NCBI RefSeq assembly: GCF_030518235.1
Contig: NZ_JAULSA010000002.1
Coordinates: 62,001-126,000 of the forward strand
Source of the DNA: Saccharibacillus sp. CPCC 101409
GTDB lineage: Bacteria > Bacillota > Bacilli > Paenibacillales > Paenibacillaceae
Length of the DNA stretch: 64,000 nt
Reading direction: 5' to 3'
Made by a program: the position numbers and the translations under genes. The notes under the pieces are model-generated. The model did no database searches. It was not told the DNA's origin and worked only from the letters and a program-made list of their open reading frames with translations. This document shows, in pieces, positions 35,622-45,876 of this stretch (position 1 is its first letter; every line of letters starts with the position of its first letter).

Positions 35622-37685
35622 ATGTTCAAACAACTATTCGGACTCCTGCAGCGTGTCGGCAAAGCGGTTATGCTTCCGGTCGCCATCCTGCCGGCCGCGG
35701 GTCTTCTGCTCGCGATCGGCACGCTGCTGGTCAGTCCCGACTTTCTGGAACTGGCGCCGGCGCTCGATGTGCAGTGGGTGCAAGCGGTAGCGACGGTGCT
35801 GATGAAAGCGGGCGATATCGTCTTCGCCAATCTGCCGCTGCTGTTCGCGGTCGGCGTAGCCGTCGGTTTATCCGACGGGGAAGGCGTAGCGGGCCTCGCG
35901 GCAATCGTCGGTTTCCTGATTATGAACGTCACGCTCGGCGTGGTAATCGGCGTAACGCCGGCGCTGACGAGCGAATCCGGTCTGGGTTACGCGAGCGTGC
36001 TCGGGATTCCGACGCTCTCCACCGGGGTATTCGGCGGCATCATTATCGGGATACTGGCCGCGGTCATGTACAAAAAGTTTTTCCGGATCGAGCTGCCGTC
36101 TTACCTGGGCTTCTTCGCCGGCAAACGCTTCGTTCCCATCATGACGGCCGCGACTTCGATCCTGGTCGGTCTGCTGCTCGTTGTGGTATGGCCGCCGATC
36201 CAGCACGGATTGAACGCGCTGTCGAATACGATGACCAACGGAAATCCGACACTGTCGGCGTTTATCTTCGGCTGCATCGAGCGCGCGCTGATTCCGTTCG
36301 GCCTGCATCATATCTTCTACTCGCCGTTCTGGTACGAATTCGGGGAATACGTCAATAAAGCCGGCGAAGTGTTCCACGGCGACCAGCGGATCTTTATGGC
36401 GCAGATGAGAGACGGCGCAGACTTTACGTCGGGCATGTTCATGGTCGGCAAATTCCCGTTCATGATGTTCGGCCTTCCGGCCGCGGCGCTGGCGATCTAT
36501 CACGAAGCCCGTCCGGAGCACAAAAAGTACGTAGCCGGCATTATGGGTTCGGCGGCGCTGACCTCGTTCCTGACCGGGATTACCGAGCCGCTGGAATTCT
36601 CGTTCCTGTTCGTCGCTCCCGTACTGTTCGGGATTCACGTCGTGTTCGCCGGTTTGTCGTTTATGACGATGCAGCTGTTGGACGTGCATATCGGCATGAC
36701 CTTCTCCGGCGGCCTGATCGACTTCCTGCTGTTCGGGGTGCTGCAAAACCGGACGCCGTGGTGGTATGTCATTATCGTCGGCCTGGTGCTTGCGGTCATC
36801 TACTACTTCGGTTTCCGTTTTGCAATCCGCAAGTTCAACCTCAAGACGCCGGGACGCGAAGATCCGACCGACGAGGCGGTATCGAGCGCAGGCAAAGGAA
36901 CGGCCGGCGAACTGCCGCAGAATATCCTGCTGGCGCTCGGCGGACGCGAGAATATCTCCAATCTCGACGCCTGCATCACCCGCCTGCGCGTTCAGGTCAA
37001 CCATGTCGGCAATGTCGACAAAGACCGTTTGAAGAATCTCGGCGCGGCGGGCGTGCTCGAAGTCGGCAACAATATCCAGGCCATCTTCGGCACTCGCTCC
37101 GATACGATCAAGTCGCAGATCCAGGATATTATCGCGGGACGCACGCCGGTGGAGACTCCGGCCGCGGCCGTCGAACTGCCGGAAGCCAATGAATCGGCTC
37201 GCGGCGACGAGGAAGCCGTGGACGTGCTCAATGAAGAAATCATCGTGTCTCCGGCCAACGGCGAGCTGCAGGACATCTCGAACGTGCCGGACCCGGTATT
37301 CGCGCAGCGGATGACGGGCGACGGTTTCGCGGTGCTGCCGTCGGACGGCAATATCGTCTCGCCGGTCAACGGCACCGTGTTCAACGTGTTCCCGAGCAAG
37401 CACGCGATCGGCATCATGTCGGAAGCGGGCAAAGAAATTCTGGTCCATATCGGCGTAAACACCGTTAAACTCAAAGGGCAGGGGTTTAATGTATTGGTAG
37501 CGGAAGGCGATGCCGTTATGGCCGGGCAGCCGATTCTGGAAGTCGATCTGGCTTATGTGCGGGAGCATGCTCCTTCGATCATGACGCCGGTGATCTTCTC
37601 CAACCTGCCGGAAGGCGCGAAAGTCACCCTGCTCAAGACGGGAACCGTCAAAGCGGGCGAAGAGAAGATCGTTTCGATCAAATAA
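35622..37685 (+). CDS. ptsG: PTS glucose transporter, EIICBA fusion
   Basis: A 687-aa permease that imports and phosphorylates glucose. EIIC (residues 1 to about 400) is membrane-embedded. EIIB follows with the phosphorylated cysteine in NLDACITRLRVQV (about C451). EIIA at the C-terminus carries the histidine in VHIGVNTVKLKGQGF (about H609). GAGGAG 7 nt before the ATG at 35622 sets the start. It is controlled by GlcT through the leader and receives phosphate from HPr, encoded next. Confidence 0.97.
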   Translation: MFKQLFGLLQRVGKAVMLPVAILPAAGLLLAIGTLLVSPDFLELAPALDVQWVQAVATVLMKAGDIVFANLPLLFAVGVAVGLSDGEGVAGLAAIVGFLIMNVTLGVVIGVTPALTSESGLGYASVLGIPTLSTGVFGGIIIGILAAVMYKKFFRIELPSYLGFFAGKRFVPIMTAATSILVGLLLVVVWPPIQHGLNALSNTMTNGNPTLSAFIFGCIERALIPFGLHHIFYSPFWYEFGEYVNKAGEVFHGDQRIFMAQMRDGADFTSGMFMVGKFPFMMFGLPAAALAIYHEARPEHKKYVAGIMGSAALTSFLTGITEPLEFSFLFVAPVLFGIHVVFAGLSFMTMQLLDVHIGMTFSGGLIDFLLFGVLQNRTPWWYVIIVGLVLAVIYYFGFRFAIRKFNLKTPGREDPTDEAVSSAGKGTAGELPQNILLALGGRENISNLDACITRLRVQVNHVGNVDKDRLKNLGAAGVLEVGNNIQAIFGTRSDTIKSQIQDIIAGRTPVETPAAAVELPEANESARGDEEAVDVLNEEIIVSPANGELQDISNVPDPVFAQRMTGDGFAVLPSDGNIVSPVNGTVFNVFPSKHAIGIMSEAGKEILVHIGVNTVKLKGQGFNVLVAEGDAVMAGQPILEVDLAYVREHAPSIMTPVIFSNLPEGAKVTLLKTGTVKAGEEKIVSIK

Positions 37686-37731
37686 AGCCTGGCGTACAAA
37701 AAGGTGACAAACATTCAATAAGCAGGCAAGC

Positions 37732-37760
37732 GTGCAAATTGCAAGGCATTGAGCTATAAT
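37732..37760 (+). promoter_or_regulatory. Promoter of ptsH-ptsI
   Basis: A consensus TATAAT at 37755-37760; the -35 at 17 nt (GTGCAA, 37732-37737) is weak. Read-through from ptsG is also likely because no terminator is visible between. Confidence 0.5.
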
Positions 37761-37804
37761 AAGTATGGTTACTTTAAAAAGAACACATTGGAGGAACTTA
37801 AATC

Positions 37805-38080
37805 ATGGAAAAAACATTTCGCATCGTAGACGAAGACGGTATCCACGCACGCCCGGCAACGGCGCTGGTTAATACGGCTAACAAATTCAAATCGACCGAA
37901 TCGTTCGCGGAAGCCAACGGCAAACGCGTCACGCTGAAATCGATCCTGGGCGTTCTGTCGCTCGGTCTTGAAAAAGGATCGACGCTGACGCTGATCACGC
38001 AGGGCGAAGAAGAAGGCGCGGCTCTCCAGGCTCTGGAAGACGTTATGGTCGGAGAAGGTCTGGGCGAAGTCAATGCTTAA
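37805..38080 (+). CDS. ptsH: Phosphocarrier protein HPr
   Basis: A 91-aa cytoplasmic phosphocarrier. The PTS histidine is H14 in [11 protein letters not shown]46 in [11 protein letters not shown] is the site of HPr kinase, so the protein can act with CcpA in carbon catabolite control. GGAGGA precedes the ATG. It overlaps ptsI by 8 nt. Confidence 0.98.
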   Translation: MEKTFRIVDEDGIHARPATALVNTANKFKSTESFAEANGKRVTLKSILGVLSLGLEKGSTLTLITQGEEEGAALQALEDVMVGEGLGEVNA

Positions 38081-39785
38081 TATTTCCGGAATCGCGGCTT
38101 CGGCCGGCATCGCCATTGCCAAAGCTTTTCGCCTGGAGCATCCGGATTATACCGTAACGAAGCAGACTGTCAAAAATGCGCAGGCCGAAGTGGCCAAACT
38201 CGACGACGCTCTGGCGAAATCGCAGGTCGAACTCGAACGCATCAAGGAAAATACGCTGCAGGAACTCGGCGCGCAGAAAGCCGAGATCTTCGAATCGCAT
38301 CTGCTGATTCTGAACGATCCCGAGCTGATCAGCCCGGTCAAAGACATGATCGTCAACGATCAGGTCAATGCCGACTATGCGCTGAACGAAACTTCCAAGC
38401 AGTTCGTCTCCATGTTCGAGAACATGAAGAGCACTTACCTTCAGGAGCGCGCGGCGGACATGCGCGACGTGACCAAGCGCATCCTGAACCACCTGCTCGG
38501 TTTGAACGTGCAGAACCCGTCGGAGATCAGCGAAGAAGTCATCGTCATCGCCGAAGACCTTACGCCTTCCGATACGGCCCAGCTCAACCGCAAATACGTT
38601 AAAGGTTTCACCACCAATATCGGCGGCCGTACATCGCACTCCGCGATCATGGCCCGTTCGCTCGAGATTCCGGCGATCGTCGGCACGAAGACCGTAACGC
38701 AGCAGATCCAACCGGGCGACCTTGTGATCGTGGACGGCCTCGAAGGACACGTCATCGTGAATCCAAGCGACGAAGTCGTTGCGGAATATCGCGACAAGCA
38801 GGTCAAGTACGACGAGCAGCGCGCCGAATGGCGCAAGCTGCGCGAAGAGCCGACCGTGTCCACGGACGGCGTTCACGTCGAACTGGCCGCGAATATCGGC
38901 ACGCCGAACGATGTAGCCGGCGTGCTCGACAACGGCGGCGAAGGCGTGGGCCTGTACCGGACCGAGTTCCTGTACATGGGCCGCGACAAACTTCCGTCCG
39001 AGGAAGTGCAGTATAACGCTTATAAGACCGTGCTCGAAAAAATGGAAGGCAAACCGGTCGTTGTCCGCACGCTCGATATCGGCGGCGACAAAGAACTGCC
39101 TTACCTCGATCTGCCGAAAGAAATGAACCCGTTCCTGGGCTTCCGCGCCGTGCGCCTGTGCCTGGATCGTCAGGACATTTTCCGGACGCAGCTCAGAGCG
39201 CTGCTCAGAGCGAGCGTGCACGGCGATCTGCGCATCATGTTCCCGATGATCGCGACCCTGGTCGAGTTCCGTCAGGCCAAAGCGCTGCTTGAAGAAGAGC
39301 GCGAGAACCTGAAGAACGAAGGCATCGCCGTCGCCGATCATATCCAGCTCGGTATCATGGTCGAAATTCCTTCGACCGCCGTTCTGGCCGATCAGTTTGC
39401 GAAGGAAGTCGATTTCTTCAGCATCGGCACCAACGACCTGATCCAGTACACGATGGCCGCGGACCGTATGAACGAACGCGTCTCGTACCTGTACCAGCCT
39501 TACAACCCTTCGATTCTTCGCCTGGTGGACATGGTCATCAAAGCGGCGCACAAAGAAGGCAAGTGGGCCGGCATGTGCGGCGAAATGGCCGGCGATTCCG
39601 TCGCGATTCCGCTGCTGCTGGGTCTGGGACTCGACGAATTCAGCATGAGCGCCACTTCCATCCTGCCGGCGCGCAGCCAGATCTCCAAACTGTCCCGCGC
39701 GGACATGCAGGAGTTGGCCGCAAAAGCGCTGGAATGTTCGACGGCCGAAGAAGTCGTCGCGCTGGTCGAAGCCATTCAGGCGTAA
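38073..39785 (+). CDS. ptsI: Phosphoenolpyruvate-protein phosphotransferase (enzyme I)
   Basis: A 570-aa enzyme that takes phosphate from PEP and passes it to HPr. The phosphohistidine is H189 in [18 protein letters not shown]. The PEP-binding barrel includes [25 protein letters not shown] and [12 protein letters not shown]. The length is that of the B. subtilis protein. The ATG lies inside the last codons of ptsH, so translation is coupled. Confidence 0.98.
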   Translation: MLNISGIAASAGIAIAKAFRLEHPDYTVTKQTVKNAQAEVAKLDDALAKSQVELERIKENTLQELGAQKAEIFESHLLILNDPELISPVKDMIVNDQVNADYALNETSKQFVSMFENMKSTYLQERAADMRDVTKRILNHLLGLNVQNPSEISEEVIVIAEDLTPSDTAQLNRKYVKGFTTNIGGRTSHSAIMARSLEIPAIVGTKTVTQQIQPGDLVIVDGLEGHVIVNPSDEVVAEYRDKQVKYDEQRAEWRKLREEPTVSTDGVHVELAANIGTPNDVAGVLDNGGEGVGLYRTEFLYMGRDKLPSEEVQYNAYKTVLEKMEGKPVVVRTLDIGGDKELPYLDLPKEMNPFLGFRAVRLCLDRQDIFRTQLRALLRASVHGDLRIMFPMIATLVEFRQAKALLEEERENLKNEGIAVADHIQLGIMVEIPSTAVLADQFAKEVDFFSIGTNDLIQYTMAADRMNERVSYLYQPYNPSILRLVDMVIKAAHKEGKWAGMCGEMAGDSVAIPLLLGLGLDEFSMSATSILPARSQISKLSRADMQELAAKALECSTAEEVVALVEAIQA

Positions 39786-39840
39786 GCCTGGATTTCGATA
39801 TTCACGCATATCCGTTTTTTGATCGCTCTGCTGCGATCGG

Positions 39841-39867
39841 CCGGTTCCTTCGGGAACCGGTTTTTTT
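39841..39867 (+). terminator. Terminator of the pts genes
   Basis: CCGGTTCC-TTCG-GGAACCGG (39841-39860) followed by seven T. Confidence 0.93.
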
Positions 39868-40009
39868 GCGTGCGGATATCCGCCGGTTTACGACCTGCGG
39901 AGTGTGAGGAAACTTATGGATTTACCCCGCAATAAAGGATAGAGTGGACGGGTGTGTACAGAGGTTACGCAAGGAAACGTACATAAGCCGAAGCCGGAGG
40001 GGATTCGAA

Positions 40010-40546
40010 TTGAAGAAAAAAATAGGATGGAGCGCAGCCGCCGCGCTGCTGCTCCTGCTGACGATCTGGACGGGATATGCAGCTTTTCGCATGAACGAAA
40101 AACCGGTGGAGTATACATTCGATATTCATACCGAGGATCTCGATCTGCGCGGCGTGGCGCTGGTGAAAATGGGCGGCAGCCTGTACGTTTCGCCCAATTC
40201 GTATTTGTTCTCCGACAGCAGCGGCGAACATCGTTTCTCCGAAGCCGCAGCGCGCCTGAGCATAGACGGCCAAAACGTACTCGATACATCTTCGTCCGAT
40301 CCTTTCCTGCACAGCCTTGGCGGCGGCCGAACGTTCCAGTCCGACAGCCACGCGATCTCGGGCGGAGTCATCCACGAGAATCTGCGCATAAGCGATCGTT
40401 CAAAAGTAAAAGTCGAAATCACCTACACCATGGACGGCCGGTCCCAATCCTACAGCCGGGAATTCCGTTTATCCGATTACCGAACCCCTTTCACCGGCGC
40501 CGCTACCCGAATCGTGACGCTCGATATGGTAGAATCCGAAGGATAA
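40010..40546 (+). CDS. Small membrane-anchored or exported protein of unknown function
   Basis: A 178-aa protein with MKKKIG and one hydrophobic helix (about residues 6-26), followed by an extracellular beta-rich part. No lipobox cysteine and no recognisable domain. The start is probably the TTG at 40010, with GGAGGGG 7 nt upstream; longer in-frame ATG versions lack a site. It is monocistronic between the pts terminator and a repeat module. Function not known. Confidence 0.7.
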   Translation: MKKKIGWSAAAALLLLLTIWTGYAAFRMNEKPVEYTFDIHTEDLDLRGVALVKMGGSLYVSPNSYLFSDSSGEHRFSEAAARLSIDGQNVLDTSSSDPFLHSLGGGRTFQSDSHAISGGVIHENLRISDRSKVKVEITYTMDGRSQSYSREFRLSDYRTPFTGAATRIVTLDMVESEG

Positions 40547-40658
40547 ACGCGATCTGCAATTCGCAAGCCGGAAGCGGGAAGCCTCAATCCGCAGGCCATA
40601 AGTTATAGGCGTCGATAGACAGCACTTGCTCCTTTCCCGCTTCCCCACCAAATAAAAA

Positions 40659-40679
40659 GAACCGGCATTTAGCCGGTTC
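40659..40679 (-). terminator. Left hairpin of the duplicated terminator, reads out to the left
   Basis: GAACCGGC (40659-40666) pairs with GCCGGTTC (40672-40679). On the minus strand the T-run follows, so it would stop transcripts of the deformylase gene. It is nearly identical to the hairpin at 40915-40936. Confidence 0.8.
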
Positions 40680-40683
40680 AATA

Positions 40684-40914
40684 GGTCGATAAAAGATTGA
40701 GTGAAAGCGAAGCGAAGAGGCGGAGGGAGAAATTCAGTGGAGGAATGGAATGTTCGCCTTTGAAATCGGGAAGATTCCACCTATAATCTGATCAGTTCTT
40801 CCCGATTTCAACACGCGACCTAAAGACTTTTGGAGAAAGTCACCTCGGAAGCCTACGCTAACGAATTTCTCCCGCAGCCCTTCACCTGCTTTTACGAATA
40901 GGAATTTATCGACC
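40684..40914. repeat. Terminator-flanked module containing repeat copy C
   Basis: GGTCGATAAA (40684-40693) and TTTATCGACC (40905-40914) are perfect 10-bp inverted borders, the counterpart of GTCGAGAAA/TTTCTCGAC at 28.2-28.8 kb with one covarying pair. Copy C lies inside and matching hairpins stand on both sides. No gene is supported in the 400-nt gap. Confidence 0.7.
40719..40875 (+). repeat. Structured intergenic repeat, copy C
   Basis: Outer arms 40719-40735 and 40863-40875 (GGGAGAAATTC / GAATTTCTCCC). A perfect 15-bp inner stem pairs 40760-40774 with 40797-40811. Compared with copy A two stem pairs differ on both strands. About 30 nt extra are present between CACGCGACC and the right outer arm. 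Confidence 0.87.
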
Positions 40915-40941
40915 GAACCGGCGTTTCAGCCGGTTCTTTTT
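40915..40941 (+). terminator. Right hairpin of the duplicated terminator, reads out to the right
   Basis: GAACCGGC (40915-40922) pairs with GCCGGTTC (40929-40936), followed by TTTTT. The outermost flanks AATAAAAA and TTTTTATT of the two hairpins are also complementary. Confidence 0.85.
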
Positions 40942-40950
40942 ATTCCCCTT

Positions 40951-41544
40951 TTACCATAGGCTCTGAATATTCACGCCCGCCGGCTCCTGCTGCGGATCCT
41001 TCGCATTGATATGGTCGTAGAACATCACGCCGTTCAAGTGGTCCAGCTCGTGCTGCATCACGATCGCCGGATAGCCTTTGAGCTTGAGCAGAACCTCTTT
41101 GCCTTCCGTGTCGTAGGCTTTGAGCTTGATCTTCTCGTAGCGCGGCACGATGCCTTCGACCTCGCGGTCGACCGACAAGCAGCCTTCGCCGTCCGGCAGA
41201 TACGTCATCGCCGTGGAATGGCTGACAATCTTCGGATTGATCAGCTTGTATTCGTACAGCGTCGGATTTTCTTCTTCCATCACATCCGTGAAGAATACGG
41301 CGAACATGCGGCGGTCGAGTCCGACCTGGTTGGCCGAGATGCCAACGCCCGGACGCAGCCCGTATTTTTCGGACAGTTCTTCGTCCTGGCTTTCTTTGAG
41401 ATAGCGCATCATGGCGTCGATGGAATTGCGATCTTCGTCCGAAAGCGGGAACTTCACTTCCTGCACTTTGCGGCGCAGGATCGGATCGCCTTCGCGGATA
41501 ATATCGTTCATCGTGATCCGGTGACCTTTATCGGTTAATGACAT
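40951..41544 (-). CDS. def: Peptide deformylase (YkrB/DefB type)
   Basis: A metallo-hydrolase of about 197 aa that removes the N-formyl group from new proteins. The three family motifs are present: GVGISANQVG (GxGxxAxQ), EGCLSV (metal-binding cysteine) and QHELDHLNG (HExxH). It aligns with B. subtilis YkrB from the ITMNDIIREGDPILR segment. The ATG at 41544 (GAGGT 11 nt upstream) is my choice; the ATG at 41511 is also possible, and upstream in-frame codons have no family match. Monocistronic, downstream of the gcv operon. Confidence 0.95.
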   Translation of the reverse strand: MSLTDKGHRITMNDIIREGDPILRRKVQEVKFPLSDEDRNSIDAMMRYLKESQDEELSEKYGLRPGVGISANQVGLDRRMFAVFFTDVMEEENPTLYEYKLINPKIVSHSTAMTYLPDGEGCLSVDREVEGIVPRYEKIKLKAYDTEGKEVLLKLKGYPAIVMQHELDHLNGVMFYDHINAKDPQQEPAGVNIQSLW

Positions 41545-41784
41545 AATTTCGGGATACCTCGTCTTCCTGAATGGTTTATGGAAAAAAGGATCGGCGGATG
41601 CCTTCAACTCAAGCGCCCGCGGCCCTTCTTCTATTATGAAGCGCGCCGGCGCAAAAGAAAAGCCGCTTCCCGCAAAAAACGGGAAACGGCCGGCTTGCAA
41701 ACAGCGAACGGATCTAACGGGAAAACGACGGCTCCGTTTTCACCCGCGGAGAGGGCGGAAGCGCAGCCGCCCAACGCACCCGTG

Positions 41785-43293
41785 TTAGCTGCACGCGCAG
41801 TTCAGCACCGGTTTGCGCGCGGCGTTCGTCTCGTCGAGACGCGTAACCGGCGTCGTATACGGCGCATTCAGCAGCAGCTCCGGATTTTCTTCGGCTTCCT
41901 TCGCGATACGGATCATCGTATCGATAAAGCCGTCCAGCGTTTCTTTGCTTTCCGTCTCGGTCGGTTCGATCATGATGCACTCCTCGACGTTGAGGGGGAA
42001 GTAGATGGTCGGCGGGTGGTACCCGAAATCCAGCAGCCGTTTGGCGACGTCCAGCGTGCGCACGCCGTGCTTTTTCAGGCCGCTGCCGCTCATCACGAAT
42101 TCGTGTTTGCACGGTCCGGCGAACGGCACTTCATAGTAATCTTTCAAACGCGCCATCATATAGTTGGCGTTCAGCACGGCGCATTCCGATACGCGGCGCA
42201 GGCCGTCCGGACCGTAAGTGCGGATATAGGCGTAAGCGCGCACGAGGATGCCGAAGTTGCCGTAGTAAGCTTTGACGCGGCCGATCGAACCCGGAGCCGG
42301 AGCGGCAAAGTCGTACGAGCCGTCTTCGAGCCGTTCGACGATCGGAGCCGGCAGGTAAGGGGTCAGGATCGACTTGACGCCGACCGGGCCCGCGCCCGGA
42401 CCTCCGCCGCCGTGCGGCGTGCTCATCGTTTTGTGCAGATTGAGGTGGACGACGTCGAAGCCCATGTCGCCCGGGCGGGTGATGCCCATGATCGCGTTGG
42501 AGTTGGCGCCGTCGTAATACAGCAGGCCGCCCGCTTCGTGCACGATTTGGGCGATCTCCACGATTTGCTCTTCAAACAGGCCCAGCGTGCTCGGGTTGGT
42601 CAGCATCAGCGCGGCCGTGTCGGGGCCGACGGCGGCGCGCAGCGTATCCAGGTCGACCATGCCTTTGGCGTTCGACGGAATCGTGACCGTTTCGAAACCG
42701 GCGACGGTCGCGCTGGCCGGGTTGGTGCCGTGCGAGGAGTCCGGCACGATCACTTTGGTCCGCTGGTGTTCGCCGCGCTCTTCGTGGTAACTGCGGATCA
42801 TCATCAGGCCCGTCCATTCGCCGTGCGCGCCGGCGGCCGGCTGTAGCGTGACGGCGTCCATGCCGGTCAGCGCGGCCAGGTCGTTTTGCAGCGTGTGCAT
42901 CAGTTCCAGCGCGCCCTGGACGCTTGCCACCGGCTGGTACGGATGGATCTTGGCAAAGCCGGCGTAGCGGGCGACGTCTTCGTTGATCTTCGGATTATAC
43001 TTCATCGTACAGGAGCCCAGCGGATAGAAGCCGTTGTCCACGCCGAAGTTGCGGCGCGACAGACCGGTGTAATGGCGGATTACGTCGACTTCGTATACTT
43101 CCGGCAGCGCGGCCGCTTCGGAGCGCTTGAATTCGGCCGGGAGCCAGTCCGCGGCTTCGTCTTCGTTTACCGGCACATCGCATTCCGGCAGCGAGTAGGC
43201 GACGCGTCCCGGCTGGCTGAGTTCGAAGATCAGCGCGCAGTCTTCCTGGGCGGCGGATCGGCTGTCCGGTTTGAGATCGAGGTTCGTGTTCAT
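41785..43293 (-). CDS. gcvPB: Glycine dehydrogenase (decarboxylating) subunit 2, P-protein beta part
   Basis: A 502-aa half of the P-protein. The PLP lysine is in [18 protein letters not shown], and the preceding STHGTNPAS-like motif is present as [11 protein letters not shown]. With GcvPA it decarboxylates glycine and loads the aminomethyl group on lipoyl-GcvH. Its ATG overlaps the gcvPA stop by 4 nt (coupled translation). Last gene of the gcvT-gcvPA-gcvPB operon. Confidence 0.97.
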   Translation of the reverse strand: MNTNLDLKPDSRSAAQEDCALIFELSQPGRVAYSLPECDVPVNEDEAADWLPAEFKRSEAAALPEVYEVDVIRHYTGLSRRNFGVDNGFYPLGSCTMKYNPKINEDVARYAGFAKIHPYQPVASVQGALELMHTLQNDLAALTGMDAVTLQPAAGAHGEWTGLMMIRSYHEERGEHQRTKVIVPDSSHGTNPASATVAGFETVTIPSNAKGMVDLDTLRAAVGPDTAALMLTNPSTLGLFEEQIVEIAQIVHEAGGLLYYDGANSNAIMGITRPGDMGFDVVHLNLHKTMSTPHGGGGPGAGPVGVKSILTPYLPAPIVERLEDGSYDFAAPAPGSIGRVKAYYGNFGILVRAYAYIRTYGPDGLRRVSECAVLNANYMMARLKDYYEVPFAGPCKHEFVMSGSGLKKHGVRTLDVAKRLLDFGYHPPTIYFPLNVEECIMIEPTETESKETLDGFIDTMIRIAKEAEENPELLLNAPYTTPVTRLDETNAARKPVLNCACS

Positions 43294-44645
43294 AGGCTTC
43301 CCTCCAGAATTTCCGCGAAGCGGTCGATGTCTTCTTTGGAACGTCTTTCCGTAACGGCGATCAGCATAGCGGGACCGAGCTCCGGATACTCGGCGGAGAG
43401 ATCGTAGCCGCCGATAAACCCTTCTTCCAGCAGCTTGGCGTTCAGCTCGTGCACATTCGTGCCTTCCGGAAGCTTGAGCACGAATTCGTTAAAGAACGGC
43501 GAGGCGAAAGCAAGCTGCGCATCTTTGATCGCGCCGAACTGCTTCGCCGCGTAGTGCGCTTTCTTGAGGTTCAGGTCGCAAACGTCGATCATGCCCTGAC
43601 GGCCCATCACCGACAGATAGATGGAAGCGGACAGCGCCAGCAGCGCCTGGTTGGAACAAATATTCGACGTCGCTTTGTCGCGGCGGATATGCTGTTCGCG
43701 TGCCTGGAGCGTGAGCACGAAGCCGCGCTTGCCGTTCTTGTCAGTCGTCTGGCCGACGATGCGGCCCGGAATCTTGCGCATCAGCGCTTTGGAAACGGCG
43801 AAGTATCCGCAGGTCGGACCGCCGAAGGAACCGGAGATGCCGAGCGGCTGCGCGTCGCCGACGGTGATATCCGCGCCCAGCTTGCCCGGCGCTTCCAGCA
43901 GACCGAGCGACAGCGGATTGGCGCTGACGATCATCAGGCCTTTCTGCGCGTGGATCAGGTCGCCGATCGCGCGCACGTTCTCGACGGCGCCGAAGAAATT
44001 CGGCGACTGCACCAGCACGGCGGCGGTGTCGCCGTCGACCAGCGCTTCGAGCTCGGCCAGGTCGGTTACGCCGTTATCGAAGCCGGCTTCGATCACTTCG
44101 ATGCCGAGACCGTACGCGTACGTGCGCACGACGGCGCGCGTTTCCGGATGCACGGTGGAAGAGATCACGATCTTCTTGCGTTTGGTCGCGCCGCCGGCGA
44201 GCGAAGCCGCTTCGGCCATCGCGGTCGCGCCGTCGTACATGCTGGCGTTGGCGACTTCCATGCCGGTCAGCTCGCAGATATACGACTGGAATTCGAAGAT
44301 GGCCTGGAGCTCGCCCTGGCTGACTTCCGGCTGGTACGGCGTGTAAGCCGTGTAGAATTCGGAACGGGAGATCATGTGGTTGATGACGACCGGCACCTGG
44401 TGGTCGTACAATCCTGCGCCGAGGAAGCTGGCGTAGCGGTCGCTGTCGGCGTTCCTGCCGGCGAGCTGCGACATATGGCGCAGCAGGGCGGCTTCGTCCA
44501 GCGCGCCGGACATCGGCAGTTCGCCTTCGTAACGGACGTTCTTCGGAATATCGGCGAACAGGTCCTCGATGCTTTCGGCGCCCACGGCGGCGAGCATGTC
44601 GCGTTCGTTCTGCTGCGTCATCGGAATATAACGGTGCTTCTTCAA
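43290..44645 (-). CDS. gcvPA: Glycine dehydrogenase (decarboxylating) subunit 1, P-protein alpha part
   Basis: A 451-aa protein, partner of GcvPB; together they equal the single-chain P-protein of E. coli. Typical segments are [14 protein letters not shown] at the N-terminus, [19 protein letters not shown] and [25 protein letters not shown]. It overlaps gcvT by 4 nt upstream and gcvPB by 4 nt downstream. Confidence 0.97.
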   Translation of the reverse strand: MKKHRYIPMTQQNERDMLAAVGAESIEDLFADIPKNVRYEGELPMSGALDEAALLRHMSQLAGRNADSDRYASFLGAGLYDHQVPVVINHMISRSEFYTAYTPYQPEVSQGELQAIFEFQSYICELTGMEVANASMYDGATAMAEAASLAGGATKRKKIVISSTVHPETRAVVRTYAYGLGIEVIEAGFDNGVTDLAELEALVDGDTAAVLVQSPNFFGAVENVRAIGDLIHAQKGLMIVSANPLSLGLLEAPGKLGADITVGDAQPLGISGSFGGPTCGYFAVSKALMRKIPGRIVGQTTDKNGKRGFVLTLQAREQHIRRDKATSNICSNQALLALSASIYLSVMGRQGMIDVCDLNLKKAHYAAKQFGAIKDAQLAFASPFFNEFVLKLPEGTNVHELNAKLLEEGFIGGYDLSAEYPELGPAMLIAVTERRSKEDIDRFAEILEGSL

Positions 44646-45814
44646 GGCGTATTCACTCCCTTGTCGGATAGGGTTGGCGCAGAGGCGGACTCCGCAATCA
44701 AGGCTTTATGGGCCGGCGTATTCTTATAAAAAGGAGCTTTGACGATTTCCGCTTGCAATCGTTTGCCGCGGATTTCGACTTCGATCTTCGTTCCGAGCGG
44801 CGCGAATTCGGCTTCGATCAGCGCCAGCGCCAGATTGCGCTTGAGGGTCGGCGACTGCGTGCCGGTCGTCACTTCGCCGATTTGCCGGCCGCCGGCAAAT
44901 ACCGGGTAGTGCGAGCGCGCGATGCCGCGGTCGATCATTTCCAGGCCGACGAGCTTGCGCGGCGCGCCGGCTTCTTTCTGGGCGGCCAGCGCTTCGCGGC
45001 CGATAAAGTCGCCTTTGCCGAGCTTGACGAAGTAGCCGAGGCCGGCTTCGAGCGGCGTGATATCCGCCGACAGCTCCTGGCCGTACAGCGGCAGCTTGGC
45101 TTCGAAGCGCAGCGTGTCGCGCGCGCCGAGGCCGCACGGCAGCAGGCCGAATTCTTCGCCGGCGGCGATCAGGCCGCGCCAGATCGCCGGAGCGTGCTCC
45201 GCGGCGGCGTAGATTTCGAAGCCGTCTTCGCCGGTGTATCCGGTGCGGGAGATATACGCCATCGTGCCTTCGAACTCGCCCGTTTCGATAAAATGAAACG
45301 GCTTCAGGTCGTCGAGCCCTTTGTCTCCGCAGACTTTCTTGAGGATCGGCAGCGAAGCGGGACCCTGCAGCGCGATCAGCGCGGTGCCGTCCGAGACGTC
45401 GCGGAAATCGACCGACTCCGGCAGACGGGACTTGATCCAATCGGCGTCCTTGTCGATATTGCCGGCGTTGACGACAAGCATGTAATCTTCTTCGCGAATC
45501 CGGTAAACGATCAGGTCGTCCACCACGCCGCCGTTCTCGTAGCACATAAAAGTATACACGGCCTGTCCGTCTTCCAGCGCCGCGATACCCCCCGTCGTCA
45601 GGAAGCTGATTGCTTCGCAGGCGCCTTCGCCGCTGAGCAGGAATTCCCCCATATGCGACACGTCGAACAGTCCGGCGCGTTCGCGCACGGCTTCGTGCTC
45701 TTTCTGGATGCCGGAGAACTGCACGGGCAGCTCCCAGCCGCCGAAATCGATGCAGCGCGGTTCGCCGGTCTCCGCGTACAGCGGGTAAAGCGGGGTTCGC
45801 TTGAGTGAAGTCAT
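44642..45814 (-). CDS. gcvT: Aminomethyltransferase (glycine cleavage T-protein)
   Basis: A 390-aa enzyme that moves the methylene group from GcvH to tetrahydrofolate and releases ammonia. RTPLYPLYAETG, FGGWELPVQFSGIQKEHEA and LGARDTLRFEAKLPLYGQEL are characteristic. AAAGGAG 9 nt upstream supports the ATG at 45814; the open frame continues upstream through the riboswitch but that part is not coding. The C-terminus is about 25 residues longer than in B. subtilis. First gene of the operon, under the glycine riboswitch. Confidence 0.97.
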   Translation of the reverse strand: MTSLKRTPLYPLYAETGEPRCIDFGGWELPVQFSGIQKEHEAVRERAGLFDVSHMGEFLLSGEGACEAISFLTTGGIAALEDGQAVYTFMCYENGGVVDDLIVYRIREEDYMLVVNAGNIDKDADWIKSRLPESVDFRDVSDGTALIALQGPASLPILKKVCGDKGLDDLKPFHFIETGEFEGTMAYISRTGYTGEDGFEIYAAAEHAPAIWRGLIAAGEEFGLLPCGLGARDTLRFEAKLPLYGQELSADITPLEAGLGYFVKLGKGDFIGREALAAQKEAGAPRKLVGLEMIDRGIARSHYPVFAGGRQIGEVTTGTQSPTLKRNLALALIEAEFAPLGTKIEVEIRGKRLQAEIVKAPFYKNTPAHKALIAESASAPTLSDKGVNTP

Positions 45815-45876
45815 CGTTAAAAGTCTCCTTTGAATACGATTTGGTTGCGTCGTTCCTGCTTCGCAAGCGCGCAAAA

